A stretch of DNA of 64,000 nt from Gammaproteobacteria bacterium (GTDB lineage: Bacteria; Pseudomonadota; Gammaproteobacteria; Pseudomonadales; Litorivicinaceae): positions 1 through 64,000 of the forward strand of contig JAHEDY010000003.1 in assembly GCA_024640985.1 (NCBI GenBank), in the 5' to 3' direction. The position numbers were made by a program, and so were the translations under genes. Below the pieces are notes generated by a model. That model saw only the letters and a list, made by a program, of their open reading frames with translations, was not told where the DNA came from and did no database searches. The number at the start of each line of letters is the position of its first letter. The first letter of the stretch is position 1. Below are positions 1 to 12,106 of the stretch, piece by piece.

Positions 1-295
1 CGTTCTTTACCGACAGGTTGCCGCTCGTGATTGGCCGAGAACGGGTCCGCTTGACGTGCTTATCGAACTTGCGGTCGGTCAGGTCGTTGACGACACAACC
101 GGCGCTGCGTGTAATGATCACTCCAAGGGTGAAAATCACCCAGATACCCAAGTTGAAAGCGTCGGCTTTGAAACTTGCCAATGTCAGCGCAATCCAGGTT
201 GGCCAAAGCAAGACAATCCAGCCAACAGGGCGGTCAAGACGAGTCACTTGAATCCAAAATGGCATTTGCGAGGCGAGGGTTCGAATGTCAGACAT
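1..295 (-). CDS. ubiA: 4-hydroxybenzoate polyprenyltransferase, N-terminal part (cut by window edge)
   Basis: Only the first 98 codons lie in the window; the gene runs off the left edge. UbiA is the inner-membrane prenyltransferase that attaches the polyprenyl tail to 4-hydroxybenzoate in ubiquinone synthesis. The visible part has the family pattern: LDRPVGWIVLLWPTW at residues 20-34, a hydrophobic helix, then the Mg-prenyl-diphosphate motif NDLTDRKFD at residues 70-78, followed by KRTRSRP. The ATG at 295 follows an AGGA and overlaps the recG stop by 8 bases, so it is probably translated after recG. Confidence 0.93.
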   Translation of the reverse strand, partial: MSDIRTLASQMPFWIQVTRLDRPVGWIVLLWPTWIALTLASFKADAFNLGIWVIFTLGVIITRSAGCVVNDLTDRKFDKHVKRTRSRPITSGNLSVKN

Positions 296-2339
296 GGGCA
301 AAGTGTTCCTCATGACCGATCCACCTTTCAATCAATTGTTCTCGAATTCCCTGAGGTCCGTTTCGGATCGTTTCAGCAAGCGATGCGATTTCATCCAGTA
401 GCCCAGCGTGTTGGGTCAAATCCGCCACTCGGAAGGATAGCTCGCCGGTCTGACGGGTTCCGATGACGTCACCTGGGCCTCGTAACTGGAGATCAGCCTC
501 GGCTAGGATGAAGCCGTCGTTCGTTTCCTTTAAGAGATTCAGGCGGTCGCGTGATTGTTGAGAAATGCTGTCACCAGCGAGCAGAAGGCAGAAACTCACG
601 CGCGCACCCCGTCCCACTCGACCTCTGAGTTGATGCAGTTGGGCAAGACCCAGACGCTCAGGATTTTCAATGACCATGATATTGGCATTGGGGACATTGA
701 CGCCAACCTCAATCACGGTCGTTGCAACCAAAAGATCAAGATCACCATGGCTAAATGCAGCCATGACCTGAGATTTGTCATCAGCCTTCATTCGTCCGTG
801 AACAAGGCCCACACGACGATGAGGAAGTTGTTGCTTCAGTTTCTCAGCCCGAGTTTCAGCAGCCTCGGCGATACTTTGATCGGTTTCTTCGATGAGCGTA
901 CATACCCAATAGGCTTGGCCTCCCTCATTGAATTGCGCATCCAGACGGTTTGTGATCTCGGCGGCGCGTGTCTGACTTAACAGCCGCGTATCGACAGGAG
1001 TCCGGCCGGGTGGCAAGGCATCAATCACTGAGACATCCAAATCAGCGAAATGAGTCATGGCGAGTGTTCTAGGGATTGGTGTGGCCGTCATGATGAGCTG
1101 GTGTGGTGTGAGGTCCTTTCCTTTTTCGCGCAGCAGGAGGCGCTGTGCGACACCAAACCGGTGTTGCTCATCGATGATCGCGAGGCCGAGTCGATGAAAG
1201 ACGATGTCCGTTTGAAAAAGGGCATGGGTTCCAATCACCATCTGGCATGAGCCATTCGCGATATGCTCGAGAATGGTTCGCCTTGGTTGAGCCTTCATGG
1301 ACCCAGTGAGCCAACCGACTGAAATTCCAAGTAGGCTGAACCAGGTCGTAAACTGCGCCGCATGTTGTTCTGATAAGAGCTCAGTTGGAGCCATCAATGC
1401 CACTTGAAAACCGGCATCAATGACAGGCAGTGCTGCCAGTGCTGCCACTAATGTTTTTCCCGAGCCCACATCACCTTGAAGCAAGCGAAGCATGGGGTGG
1501 CCACTTTGTAAATCTTGATCAATTTCTTTGAGCACACGTTGTTGTGCCTCTGTCAGCTCGAATGGAAGCTCTGTGATCAGCTGCTTCCTGGCCTCTGGCG
1601 CCTCGGATTGCAGGTAAGGTGCCTGGTAGCGGATGTAGTCATCTCGTCGAGTCAGTAACAGGAGCCGATGGGCGAGCAGTTCCTCGAACGCCAGTCGCTC
1701 TACGTAGGGGCTTGCGGGCAGCCCTTTGGTAGGCTGATGCAGAGCAAGCAGCGCATCCCACAGCACGGGACGGTGTTTGGTATGAACGGCGTCTAATAAC
1801 TCGTCCAACGCATAGAAATCTGCACCTTTGGCGAGAGCTTGCCGAATTAAGTCGCGAAGTTTGGGTTGCGAAAGTCCATCAGTGGTTGGGTAAATCGGTG
1901 TGAGTGTGTCATCTAGCGGAGGGGGATCTCCTTTGAACACGGAAATCTCTGGATGAATAAATTCGGTCACTCCCTGGTTGATACGGGGTTCGCCAAAGAT
2001 TCGAACGGAGACTGCACTTTTCAGAGTGGCTAGGTAGGCTCGTGAGAAATGAAATAATCGAATGCGAGCGGCCCCTGTCAGATCTTCAAAGGTCAATACA
2101 GCTTGCATACGGCGACCGGGGATCACCGACTGAGCTGTGATTTCGCCTTGTAGAAGCTGAGGAATTCCCGGCTGCAGTGCGGCGATTTCGACAAGAGTGG
2201 TGCGATCCTCATAGCGTGCCGGCAAATGAAACAAAAGATCTCGGAAGGAATACAGGCCCAAGCGGTTCAGTGCTTGCTCAACTTTGGGCCCAACGCCAGT
2301 AAGACTTTGTAATTCGCTAGGCTGCCTGGTGTTTTGCAT
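288..2339 (-). CDS. recG: ATP-dependent DNA helicase RecG
   Basis: RecG remodels stalled replication forks and Holliday junctions. The 683-residue protein has the usual length (about 690). An OB-fold wedge domain covers roughly residues 60-160. Helicase motifs follow: Walker A GDVGSGKT at 289-296, a DEQH box near 390, MTATPIPRT, and QLRGRVGRG in motif VI. It overlaps the downstream end of oxyR by 23 bases and the start of ubiA by 8 bases, so oxyR-recG-ubiA looks like one transcript. Nothing unusual is seen in the protein. Confidence 0.97.
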   Translation of the reverse strand: MQNTRQPSELQSLTGVGPKVEQALNRLGLYSFRDLLFHLPARYEDRTTLVEIAALQPGIPQLLQGEITAQSVIPGRRMQAVLTFEDLTGAARIRLFHFSRAYLATLKSAVSVRIFGEPRINQGVTEFIHPEISVFKGDPPPLDDTLTPIYPTTDGLSQPKLRDLIRQALAKGADFYALDELLDAVHTKHRPVLWDALLALHQPTKGLPASPYVERLAFEELLAHRLLLLTRRDDYIRYQAPYLQSEAPEARKQLITELPFELTEAQQRVLKEIDQDLQSGHPMLRLLQGDVGSGKTLVAALAALPVIDAGFQVALMAPTELLSEQHAAQFTTWFSLLGISVGWLTGSMKAQPRRTILEHIANGSCQMVIGTHALFQTDIVFHRLGLAIIDEQHRFGVAQRLLLREKGKDLTPHQLIMTATPIPRTLAMTHFADLDVSVIDALPPGRTPVDTRLLSQTRAAEITNRLDAQFNEGGQAYWVCTLIEETDQSIAEAAETRAEKLKQQLPHRRVGLVHGRMKADDKSQVMAAFSHGDLDLLVATTVIEVGVNVPNANIMVIENPERLGLAQLHQLRGRVGRGARVSFCLLLAGDSISQQSRDRLNLLKETNDGFILAEADLQLRGPGDVIGTRQTGELSFRVADLTQHAGLLDEIASLAETIRNGPQGIREQLIERWIGHEEHFAHV

Positions 2340-3246
2340 TCAGCTGCGGACCAACTTGTGTTCTGATGACATCGACCAAGAGATCGATTGCTTCAGTTCT
2401 TGGAAATTGTTTTCTCCAAGCAATGGCCACGGTTCGTGATGGTTCGGGTTGAGTGAATGGTTTGGTGATCAGATAACCTGGCGCATAGCTTTTCGTGCCA
2501 GCCGCCGATGCAGGGAGTACTGTCACCCCGAGCCCTGAGGCGACCATGTGACGGAGAGTCTCAAGTGAACTGCCTTCGGCGACCACGTTGTTGCGATCGT
2601 GCGCCGCTCTCGATAAAGCAGGACAAGCATCGATCACTTGATCTCGGAAACAGTGACCTTCGCCGAGCAACAACACATTTTCGGTATGTAATTGTTTTGG
2701 TGGAATGTGTGCCTCACCGGCCCAAGGGTGGTTGGTGGGCAACAGGACTTCAAAGGGTTCAGTGTAGAGTTCGCGGACTTCCACATCCGGCTCGGTAAAG
2801 GGAAGTGCGACGATAATTGCATCCAATTGACCTTTTTTCAGCATTTGACGCAATGTACCGGTAAAGCTTTCTTCGATATAGAGCTTCAGTCTTGGTTCGG
2901 CGGTCTTCAGCGCTGGAAGTAACGCTGGAAAGAGGTACGGCCCAATGGTGTAAATTGCCCCCAATCTCAATGGGGCTAAGAACGGATCTTTCACGTGGTC
3001 TGATAATTCTTTAAATGCGTCGACTTCTTGCAGGATCGTCCGAGCTTTTTCAACTAACTGCTCGGCAACAGCGGTCAAGTGAACTCCTGTCTTACTGCGT
3101 TCGAACAGCGTGACACCCAGTTCATCTTCGAGTCGCTTCACGCCAATAGACAAGGTAGGCTGACTAACGAAACATCGAGAAGCGGCGCGTCCAAAATGTT
3201 TTTCGTCGGCAACGGCAATAATGTATCGAAGTTCTGTGAGGGTCAT
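2317..3246 (-). CDS. oxyR: Hydrogen peroxide-sensing LysR-type regulator OxyR
   Basis: LysR-family regulator with an N-terminal helix-turn-helix (HFGRAASRCFVSQPTLS, residues 17-33). The cysteine pair of the OxyR redox switch is present: with the start chosen here the cysteines fall at residues 199 and 208, the E. coli numbers, in GEGHCFRDQVIDAC. That pair separates OxyR from other LysR proteins. A longer frame opens at 3276, but the family N-terminus (MTLTELRYIIAVADEKHF) begins at the ATG at 3246. It is head to head with the YeeZ-like gene, only 4 bases between the two starts, so each promoter must lie within the other coding region. The recG overlap suggests co-expression of a peroxide response with DNA repair. 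Confidence 0.93.
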   Translation of the reverse strand: MTLTELRYIIAVADEKHFGRAASRCFVSQPTLSIGVKRLEDELGVTLFERSKTGVHLTAVAEQLVEKARTILQEVDAFKELSDHVKDPFLAPLRLGAIYTIGPYLFPALLPALKTAEPRLKLYIEESFTGTLRQMLKKGQLDAIIVALPFTEPDVEVRELYTEPFEVLLPTNHPWAGEAHIPPKQLHTENVLLLGEGHCFRDQVIDACPALSRAAHDRNNVVAEGSSLETLRHMVASGLGVTVLPASAAGTKSYAPGYLITKPFTQPEPSRTVAIAWRKQFPRTEAIDLLVDVIRTQVGPQLNAKHQAA

Positions 3247-3250
3247 CGTT

Positions 3251-4066
3251 GTGTCTAATCCTTGGGATATCGTCATCCTAGGCTGTGGTCAGTTAGGAGG
3301 CAACCTGAAAACCGAGCTTGAGGCGGAAAAACTTCAAGTTCTGGGTGTTCGAAGAACACCGATGCCTGATGATCCGACCTGTCTTCGTCTCGACCTAGAT
3401 GATCCTGACAGTTGGGATCGATTATGCCGGATACCGCTCTCACGACAGGCTGTGATTGTGACGATCATGACGCCCGATACGCGGACTGAATCGGCCTATC
3501 GAGCGCGCTATGTCGGTGTTTCTGCGAGGCTTCGTCAATGGGCATCATTGCCAGGCCGCGAGCATCCTGTGATTTGGGTGAGTTCCACTGCGGTGTTCGG
3601 CCAGCATCAAATCGGAATCTTGGATGAGTCGGTCCCTGTCTCCCCAGACCATTGGCGTGGTCAACTGTTATGGGAGGCGGAACAGAATATTGCGCAAATT
3701 AAAGCCCCCACCACCGTGATTCGGTTTGCAGGTCTTTATCATGCAAAAAGTTTAATGCGCCTCAGTGATCCTGTGTTTCGCGCACAGTTAGACCCTGAGA
3801 CAGTATCAAACCGCATGCATCGGCAAGACGCAGTCAGTTGGCTACGGACATTGGCGCTCGGTCATTATCGTGGTGAGCAGATGCCAGCCTTAATCCACGG
3901 CGTGGATCAAGGATCAGCCACTTATCGACAGATTTTTGACCTCCTTGATGGAGCGAACATGCCCTTAACACCCGCAACAGAAGGTAGGGTCTTGGCAACA
4001 CAACACGGTGATCGCATGCCAAGGCTCCGATACCCAACCTGTGAAGCTGTCCTTAGCCGATCATAA
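3251..4066 (+). CDS. YeeZ-like NAD(P)-binding short-chain/epimerase family protein
   Basis: A 271-residue Rossmann-fold protein. The N-terminus has the dinucleotide loop ILGCGQLGG, and [10 protein letters not shown] followed by DES and a GQLLWEAEQ helix matches the atypical epimerase family that includes E. coli YeeZ. The classical Tyr-x3-Lys pair is not obvious, so the substrate is unknown. The likely start is the GTG at 3251, preceded by GTGAGGG; an ATG at 3221 lies inside the oxyR coding region in the same frame. Divergent from oxyR; the 3' end overlaps ridA by 14 bases tail to tail. Confidence 0.7.
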   Translation: MSNPWDIVILGCGQLGGNLKTELEAEKLQVLGVRRTPMPDDPTCLRLDLDDPDSWDRLCRIPLSRQAVIVTIMTPDTRTESAYRARYVGVSARLRQWASLPGREHPVIWVSSTAVFGQHQIGILDESVPVSPDHWRGQLLWEAEQNIAQIKAPTTVIRFAGLYHAKSLMRLSDPVFRAQLDPETVSNRMHRQDAVSWLRTLALGHYRGEQMPALIHGVDQGSATYRQIFDLLDGANMPLTPATEGRVLATQHGDRMPRLRYPTCEAVLSRS

Positions 4067-4433
4067 TTCCATCGACCTCGACGCGAGCTCCTTTGGGCAA
4101 CTCAGCCACTCCAATCGCCGCCCGCGCTGGATAAGGAGCTTCAAATAACTCCTCCATGACTTGATTGACGACAGGAAAATGATCGAGGTCGGTTAAAAAT
4201 ACATGCACCTTGGCAAGCTGATTGAGGCCACCTCCGGCTGCTTCACAGACGGCTTTGAGGTTGCTAAAAGCCTGGCGGATTTCCGCCTCAATGTCGCCTT
4301 CAACTAAAGCCATGCTGTCTGGGACTAGAGGAATTTGTCCAGACAGGTAAGTGGTCTGGCCAACTTTAACGGCCTGAGAATAGGTGCCGATGGCAGCAGG
4401 CGCATCTGCTGTCGCGATAAAACTTTTGTTCAT
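4053..4433 (-). CDS. ridA: RidA family 2-iminobutanoate/2-iminopropanoate deaminase
   Basis: RidA hydrolyses reactive enamine/imine intermediates released by PLP enzymes such as threonine dehydratase, whose gene ilvA is elsewhere in this window. The 126-residue protein has the family length. It shows [11 protein letters not shown] at residues 12-22, YLSGQIPL, and the substrate arginine in [16 protein letters not shown] near the C-terminus. Two bases separate it from spoT, the same spoT-ridA order as in pseudomonads, so it is probably cotranscribed with spoT. Confidence 0.93.
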   Translation of the reverse strand: MNKSFIATADAPAAIGTYSQAVKVGQTTYLSGQIPLVPDSMALVEGDIEAEIRQAFSNLKAVCEAAGGGLNQLAKVHVFLTDLDHFPVVNQVMEELFEAPYPARAAIGVAELPKGARVEVDGIMIG

Positions 4434-4435
4434 GA

Positions 4436-6565
4436 CTAAGCTCGTATTCGTGAGATTTTCATAACCGACTTGATTCGCCGAATATGACGGACAACATTTG
4501 CGAGATGCTGTCTGTCACGGACGCCGACTTCAAGAACGATCACACTGGTTTTCGCATCTCGCTCCTCGCGATTGATGCGATCGATTGCCGCATCGGCTTC
4601 GGAGACTGCAGACGCAATATTGGCAATGATGCCGGTTTCTGCCTCGACGATGATTTTCAAAGCGGTATAAAACTCGCCATTGAGATCATCGTCCCAGGTT
4701 AAGAAGACGGATTTTTCCGGATTGTCACGGATTTCTGAGACGTTGTTACAGGTCTCATGGTGAATCACCATGCCACGGCCTTTAGAGATGTGCCCGATAA
4801 TCGGATCTCCCGGAATCGGGCGACAACATTTTGCATAGCTGGTCAACAGCCCTTCAGACCCCTTGATTGCAAGAGGCCTTGTATCCCCATTTTGGGACAA
4901 CTTGGCGGGCTCTGAATCCGCATCAGGGACTAGCCGTCTCGCAATGGAGTAGGCGACTCGATTACCCAGTCCGATATCTTCAAGAATGTCGTCAAATTCA
5001 ATGAATTCAGCTTCTTTGACCAACGTCTTTCTTTGTTCGTCTTGAATTTGGTCGAAACTGGATCCCAGATTGGCTAAAGCACGACTTAATAATCGTTGAC
5101 CTAGACTCACAGATTCCGACCGTTGCTGATTTTTGAGGAAATGACGAATGGCTGAACGTGCTTTTCCGGTCACGACAAACGAGAGCCAAGCGAGGTTCGG
5201 TTTGGCATGCTTGGCGGTGACAATTTCCACTGTTTGACCGGATTGAAGAACCGTTGAGAGCGGCGCTAGTGCTTTATCAATTCGGCATGCAACACAACGA
5301 TTTCCGACGTCTGTGTGGACCGCGTAGGCGAAGTCGACCGCTGTTGCCCCAGAGGGTAATTCCATGATCTTGCCTTTCGGCGTAAAAATATAAATGTCGT
5401 CCGGGAAGAGGTCGATTTTGACGTTTTCGATGAATTCGAGCGAATTACCGGCGCGTTGCTGGATCTCCAAAAGCCCTTTGACCCAGCGGTTGGTGCGTTG
5501 CACCGCGGCGGTATCGTCAGACCCTGCTTTATACAACCAGTGCGCCGCGATACCGCCAGAAGCCATAGCATCCATTTCTGAAGTTCGGATTTGAATTTCA
5601 ATGGGGACGCCATGCATGCCAAAGAGTGTCGTATGCAGACTCTGGTAGCCATTTGCTTTTGGGATCGCGATGTAGTCTTTAAATCGCCCGGGTCGAGGCT
5701 TGTATAAATTATGCACAATTCCAAGCGTCCGATAACAATCATCGACGGAGTCTGTGACAATGCGGAACGCATAAACATCCATGATATCGGAGAACGATTT
5801 TCGTTGGTCACGCATCTTGCGGTAAATGCTGTTGGCTGCTTTTTCCCGCCCTTCGATGCGAACTTTAATGCCACTTTTTTCAAGGGCGCTCTCAAGTGAC
5901 TCTAGGATTTCGGAAACGATTTTTTTGCGATTACCGGCCACCGTTTGGACCGCGCGCTCGATACGTTCAATGCGCATTGGAAACATCGCGCGATAGGCAA
6001 GTTCATGCAGTTCACTGCGAAGCTCGTACATACCCAGCCGATTGGCGATTGGGCTGTATATATCCAATGTTTCTTTGGCGATACGACGGCGCTTTTCGGG
6101 GTTGAGCGAGCCGATCGTGCGCATGTTGTGCAGTCGATCAGCCAGCTTGACGATGATCACCCGAATATCCCGGGCCATCGCCAGCGTCATTTTCTGAAAG
6201 TTTTCGGCCTGTGCCTCGGCTCGTGTTTCGAAGCTGATGTGCGTGAGCTTACTCACACCATCAACCAATTCAGCGACAGCTTCACCAAATTGGGATTGCA
6301 GCGCATCTTTGGCGATTCCAGTATCTTCGATGACATCATGCAACATCGCCGCCATCAGGCTCTGGTGATCCATCCGCATATCCGAAAGAATCTCAGCAAC
6401 TTGTAAGGGGTGGATGATGTAGGGGTCGCCAGATCGGCGTTTCTGCCCGTCGTGTGCTTGTTCAGAGTAGAGATATGCGCGCCTGACCTGGCGGATTTCA
6501 TGATCCTCGAGGTATCGGGTCAGACGGCTGCATAAGCCGTCAATGGTTTCGACGGCAGCATTCAT
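4436..6565 (-). CDS. spoT: Bifunctional (p)ppGpp synthetase/hydrolase SpoT
   Basis: Controls the stringent-response alarmone. In the 709 residues I see an N-terminal HD hydrolase domain with its metal residues intact (IIHP at 50-53, HD at 76-77, ED at 80-81), so hydrolysis should work. The synthetase domain follows with [25 protein letters not shown] and EIQIRT. A TGS domain ([19 protein letters not shown]) lies near residues 385-450 and a C-terminal ACT domain over about the last 75 residues. It sits 3 bases after rpoZ, the usual rpoZ-spoT pair. Both catalytic halves look intact, as in a SpoT or Rel-type enzyme; the rpoZ context decides for SpoT. Confidence 0.96.
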   Translation of the reverse strand: MNAAVETIDGLCSRLTRYLEDHEIRQVRRAYLYSEQAHDGQKRRSGDPYIIHPLQVAEILSDMRMDHQSLMAAMLHDVIEDTGIAKDALQSQFGEAVAELVDGVSKLTHISFETRAEAQAENFQKMTLAMARDIRVIIVKLADRLHNMRTIGSLNPEKRRRIAKETLDIYSPIANRLGMYELRSELHELAYRAMFPMRIERIERAVQTVAGNRKKIVSEILESLESALEKSGIKVRIEGREKAANSIYRKMRDQRKSFSDIMDVYAFRIVTDSVDDCYRTLGIVHNLYKPRPGRFKDYIAIPKANGYQSLHTTLFGMHGVPIEIQIRTSEMDAMASGGIAAHWLYKAGSDDTAAVQRTNRWVKGLLEIQQRAGNSLEFIENVKIDLFPDDIYIFTPKGKIMELPSGATAVDFAYAVHTDVGNRCVACRIDKALAPLSTVLQSGQTVEIVTAKHAKPNLAWLSFVVTGKARSAIRHFLKNQQRSESVSLGQRLLSRALANLGSSFDQIQDEQRKTLVKEAEFIEFDDILEDIGLGNRVAYSIARRLVPDADSEPAKLSQNGDTRPLAIKGSEGLLTSYAKCCRPIPGDPIIGHISKGRGMVIHHETCNNVSEIRDNPEKSVFLTWDDDLNGEFYTALKIIVEAETGIIANIASAVSEADAAIDRINREERDAKTSVIVLEVGVRDRQHLANVVRHIRRIKSVMKISRIRA

Positions 6566-6568
6566 GAT

Positions 6569-6850
6569 TTAGAAATCGTTATCGAAAACCGGCTGACGTG
6601 GTTCAAAACGTGCGCGAGCCATCTCAAGCTCTGCCTCTGTTTTTGCATCTTCAGCATCGAGCGCTTCACGGTTAATCAGCCCTTCGGCGATTTCACGCAG
6701 TGCGATCACGGTTGGCTTATCATTTTCTTCCGCGACGAGCGGATCTTTGCCGCCAGTTGACAGCTGTCGCGCGCGGCGTGTGCCGAGCATTACGAGCTCA
6801 AAACGGTTCTCGACGTTTTCAAGGCAGTCCTCGACAGTCACTCGAGCCAT
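6569..6850 (-). CDS. rpoZ: RNA polymerase omega subunit
   Basis: The 93-residue omega subunit helps assemble RNA polymerase by holding the beta' subunit, and with DksA forms a ppGpp site, which fits its place next to spoT. The family start [20 protein letters not shown] is followed by the conserved ARQL helix and [11 protein letters not shown] good Shine-Dalgarno (GAGGATTAACC) precedes the ATG. A 46-base gap follows gmk; a TATACT that could be its own -10 is present, but no matching -35 is clear. Confidence 0.96.
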   Translation of the reverse strand: MARVTVEDCLENVENRFELVMLGTRRARQLSTGGKDPLVAEENDKPTVIALREIAEGLINREALDAEDAKTEAELEMARARFEPRQPVFDNDF

Positions 6851-6896
6851 GGTTAATCCTCAGTTAAAAATCAGGTAGCCGTCTAGTATATGCAAT

Positions 6897-7517
6897 TTAT
6901 TGGTAGCCGAGAAGTTTTTCTAGAAAATCCGGGTGTTTAGCCTGAATTTGAGGTCGACGCTGGCGATGGCTGATGATGATTGATTTTAGCTGTCCAAGGG
7001 CGATTTCAAAGTCATCGTTAATGACCCAGTAGTCAAAGTGCGGTGCTTGCTCGATGGTTTCGTCGGCTTCGGCCATCCGTGCGTCGATAATCGTTGGATC
7101 GTCTTGTTGACGCCCAACTAACCGTTCTCTCAATGCGTCACGCGTTGGTGGAAGAATGAAGATCGACACGGCGTCTGGCGCCATCAGCCGTACTTGAGAT
7201 GCACCCTGCCAATCAATTTCAAGAATCACATCGATCCCTGAAGCCAGTTGTGATTCGATGGCTTGTTTGGAGGTCCCGTAAAAATTTCCAAACACTTGCG
7301 CGTACTCAAAAAGCGCCTGTGAGGCAATCAGCGCGTCGAATTCTGATTGATCGACAAAGTGATAGTCTCGGCCATCGACTTCACCTGGGCGCGGGCTTCG
7401 GGTTGTGTGCGATACACTCACCGTTACATCGGAAACGCGTGCGATGGTGGCAGCAACGAGACTGGTTTTGCCAGCACCCGATGGTGCTGATATGACAAAT
7501 AGCTGGCCCTGCGGCAT
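6897..7517 (-). CDS. gmk: Guanylate kinase
   Basis: Phosphorylates GMP to GDP. The P-loop SAPSGAGKT is at residues 10-17 of the version starting at 7517; GMP-binding elements SHTTRSPRPGEVDGRDYHF follow. Length 206 residues is normal. A longer frame begins at an ATG at 7541, but alignment with MAQGTLYIVSAPSG-type homologues favours the second ATG (MPQGQLFVISAPSG), and the first has no ribosome site. It is divergent from rph and begins the gmk-rpoZ-spoT-ridA run. In P. aeruginosa yicC lies between gmk and rph; it is absent here. Confidence 0.93.
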   Translation of the reverse strand: MPQGQLFVISAPSGAGKTSLVAATIARVSDVTVSVSHTTRSPRPGEVDGRDYHFVDQSEFDALIASQALFEYAQVFGNFYGTSKQAIESQLASGIDVILEIDWQGASQVRLMAPDAVSIFILPPTRDALRERLVGRQQDDPTIIDARMAEADETIEQAPHFDYWVINDDFEIALGQLKSIIISHRQRRPQIQAKHPDFLEKLLGYQ

Positions 7518-7588
7518 GAAAGATCCGTTTGAGAGAGTCATAATACAATTTAATTCCGAAAGCTTAGTTCAATTAGAGAGGTTCTGCC

Positions 7589-8308
7589 ATGCGACCAAGC
7601 GGCCGCGCATTCGATGCACTGCGTTCAATATCATTTACTCGTCGATTTACCCGTCATGCAGCAGGCTCTGTATTGGTTGAATTTGGTGATACTCGAGTGC
7701 TTTGCACGGCATCAGTTGTCGAGCAAGTCCCGCGTTGGATGAAGGGCAAGGGTCAAGGTTGGGTGACCGCAGAATATGGTATGTTACCGGGCTCCACTCA
7801 CACGCGCTCGGACCGCGAGGCCGCTCGAGGCAAGCAATCAGGGCGTACGCAAGAAATTCAGCGATTAATTGGGCGCTCATTGCGCGCAGCGATTGATCTG
7901 AAAAAATTGGGCGAGCGACAAATCACCATCGATTGTGATGTCCTGCAGGCCGATGGCGGGACCAGAACGGCTGCGATCACAGGGGGCATGGTGGCGTTAA
8001 TGGATGCCTTGAACGGATTGCAGCGGCAGGGCCTATTGTCCGAAGATCCTTTGATTGGTTTTGTGGCTGCAGTATCGGTCGGTATTTATCAGGGGCAGCC
8101 GATTCTGGATTTGGATTATCCCGAGGATTCGAGTGCTGATTCGGATCTGAATGTCGTGATGGCTGAAGGCTCTCAGCTGATTGAAATCCAGGGCACAGCA
8201 GAGGAAGCACCCTTTAATCGCCAAGAATTGAATGCACTCCTTGATTTGGGTGAGCATGGGATTGCACGGCTGATTGCCGCTCAAAAAGCAGCGCTTGCCG
8301 AAGGTTAG
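7589..8308 (+). CDS. rph: Ribonuclease PH
   Basis: Phosphorolytic 3'-5' exoribonuclease that trims tRNA 3' ends. The 239 residues match the family: [37 protein letters not shown], then the phosphate-binding [17 protein letters not shown] and [24 protein letters not shown] lies 7 bases upstream of the ATG. The 3' end overlaps the crc-like gene by 4 bases on the opposite strand. The rph/crc/pyrE neighbourhood matches pseudomonads. Confidence 0.96.
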   Translation: MRPSGRAFDALRSISFTRRFTRHAAGSVLVEFGDTRVLCTASVVEQVPRWMKGKGQGWVTAEYGMLPGSTHTRSDREAARGKQSGRTQEIQRLIGRSLRAAIDLKKLGERQITIDCDVLQADGGTRTAAITGGMVALMDALNGLQRQGLLSEDPLIGFVAAVSVGIYQGQPILDLDYPEDSSADSDLNVVMAEGSQLIEIQGTAEEAPFNRQELNALLDLGEHGIARLIAAQKAALAEG

Positions 8309-9096
8309 TCTTCGGCTTCTGTGCTAAGTGAAATGTCGTAGTCGACGATTAGGGGAACCCGGTCGTCGAAAGGACGCTTTGCCACATAGCCTGCTGCAAG
8401 GACCCGTCGAGCGATTTCTTGTGAGACTAACTGCAGGTCAGTTCGCCACGCTCCAGGGTTGGGCATCTCGAAGACATCAGGGCCAGGAAACCAACTGTAG
8501 GCGGGTTCGTTGGCAAATACTTCTCTGAATGCGTCGACATAACCTACATCATTTAAAAGACTGTCGATCCAGTGTCGATCTTCTTTGGTAAAGCCCGGTG
8601 ACTCATTGTGTTGATGCCACTCTTCAAGATCGAGAGTTCGTGCAGCAACGCCAAAGTCGCCACAGAAAATAAAATGGCGTCGTTTCTTGCGGATTTTCCG
8701 CATCCAGGTTTCGAGTGACTCTAAAAACGCTACTCTGAGTTCTTTTGGATCGGCTGTTGGCGATGGCGGAAGAATCGAGACCACGCTGACGTGTTCAAAA
8801 TCGGCTTGGATGTAGCGTCCGTCTTGATCGAGATCATAGGAGCCGAGACCCCGCATCACCGCTTTCGGTGTGTGTCGCGTAAAAATGGCGACCCCACCTT
8901 TGCCCTCGTCCTCACCTTCAAAGTAGAACGATTGAAAGCCCTCAGGACAGAAGCGAGCATCGTCAGCCACTTTGTACTCACGGACACGGATATCCTGCAG
9001 GCAAATAATGTCTGCATCCTTGCTAGCAAGCCATTCAGTTAAGCCTTGCTTAACGGCCGAAATCAAACCATTACAGCGGAGGCTAATTACACGCAT
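8305..9096 (-). CDS. crc: Crc-like protein: exonuclease III fold with altered catalytic residues
   Basis: A 263-residue member of the exonuclease III/AP endonuclease family. The fold is clear ([53 protein letters not shown]), but active-site positions differ from ExoIII: Asn7 is Arg, Glu34 is Asp, the Asn of GDxN is Gly, and the SDHAP signature reads DDRVP, so the catalytic His is Arg. In pseudomonads the catalytically dead Crc, partner of Hfq in carbon catabolite repression, sits between rph and pyrE, exactly as here. I therefore favour Crc over a working nuclease. The start is the ATG at 9096; the TTG just before it is less likely. Confidence 0.75.
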   Translation of the reverse strand: MRVISLRCNGLISAVKQGLTEWLASKDADIICLQDIRVREYKVADDARFCPEGFQSFYFEGEDEGKGGVAIFTRHTPKAVMRGLGSYDLDQDGRYIQADFEHVSVVSILPPSPTADPKELRVAFLESLETWMRKIRKKRRHFIFCGDFGVAARTLDLEEWHQHNESPGFTKEDRHWIDSLLNDVGYVDAFREVFANEPAYSWFPGPDVFEMPNPGAWRTDLQLVSQEIARRVLAAGYVAKRPFDDRVPLIVDYDISLSTEAED

Positions 9097-9125
9097 CAAA
9101 AGAATTTTTGTCCTTGAAGTGAGCG

Positions 9126-9140
9126 ACCAGTCGAACTGGT
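9126..9140. promoter_or_regulatory. Inverted repeat between crc and pyrE
   Basis: ACCAGT-CGA-ACTGGT, a perfect 6-base inverted repeat with a 3-base centre, lies in the 85-base divergent region. A TACTAT that could serve as a -10 for pyrE starts 2 bases downstream. It could be an operator, but no regulator is indicated. Confidence 0.35.
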
Positions 9141-9181
9141 GTACTATTTTTAAACGATCAGTGTAATGTTAGACGTGTCTT

Positions 9182-9818
9182 ATGTCCCCATACAAGCGTT
9201 CCTTTATCGAATTAGCTCTGCAAGCCCGTGCACTTACCTTTGGTGAATTCACGCTAAAGTCTGGGCGAGTGAGCCCGTATTTTTTTAATGCCTCTGCTTT
9301 TTCGACCGGCGCGCAGCTGCAAACGCTGGGCCGTTGTTATCGCGATGCGATTGTTAACCAAGGCCTTGAATTCGACGGTTTGTTTGGTCCAGCCTACAAA
9401 GGGATCCCGTTGGCTAGTGCTGTCGCTGTCGCTTTTGCTGAGGAAGGTCAAGATTACCCCGTCTCGTTTAATCGCAAAGAAGTCAAAGACCACGGTGAAG
9501 GCGGAACACTCTTGGGTGCGGCGCTTTCCGGGCGCATATTGGCGATCGACGATGTGGTCACTGCGGGAACGGCAGTCCGGGAATCAGTGAATTTTATCGA
9601 AGCGCAGGGCGCATCGCTGTGTGCGTTTTGCGTCGCAGTCGACCGTCAAGAGCGAGGTCAAGAAGGCTCGCGATCTGCTTTGGCGGAACTCGCCGATACC
9701 TTTGGCTTGGTTCCGATCTCCATCGTGACGCTTGACGATATTTTAGCATTCGCCGCAGACGATTCACGCATCTCAAGCGACGTGGCCCCTCGAATTGAAG
9801 CCTACCGTGCTCAATACG

Positions 9819-9829
<11 letters not shown>
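9182..9829 (+). CDS. pyrE: Orotate phosphoribosyltransferase
   Basis: Converts orotate and PRPP to OMP, the fifth step of pyrimidine synthesis. The 215 residues show the family N-terminus (FIELALQARALTFGEFTLKSGR), FNRKEVKDHGEGG in the catalytic loop, and the PRPP motif LAIDDVVTAGTAVRES. No strong ribosome site precedes the ATG, but the protein alignment supports it. It ends 1 base from the oppositely oriented argB. Other pyrimidine genes of the window (pyrB, pyrC', pyrR) lie 18-21 kb away. Confidence 0.96.

Positions 9830-12105
<2,276 letters not shown>

Positions 12106-12106
<1 letters not shown>

Noticed and set aside
5266-5895. 209-codon open frame inside spoT on the same strand
   Set aside because: It lies fully within the conserved synthetase/TGS part of spoT in another frame, and its translation is basic and of low complexity with no family likeness.
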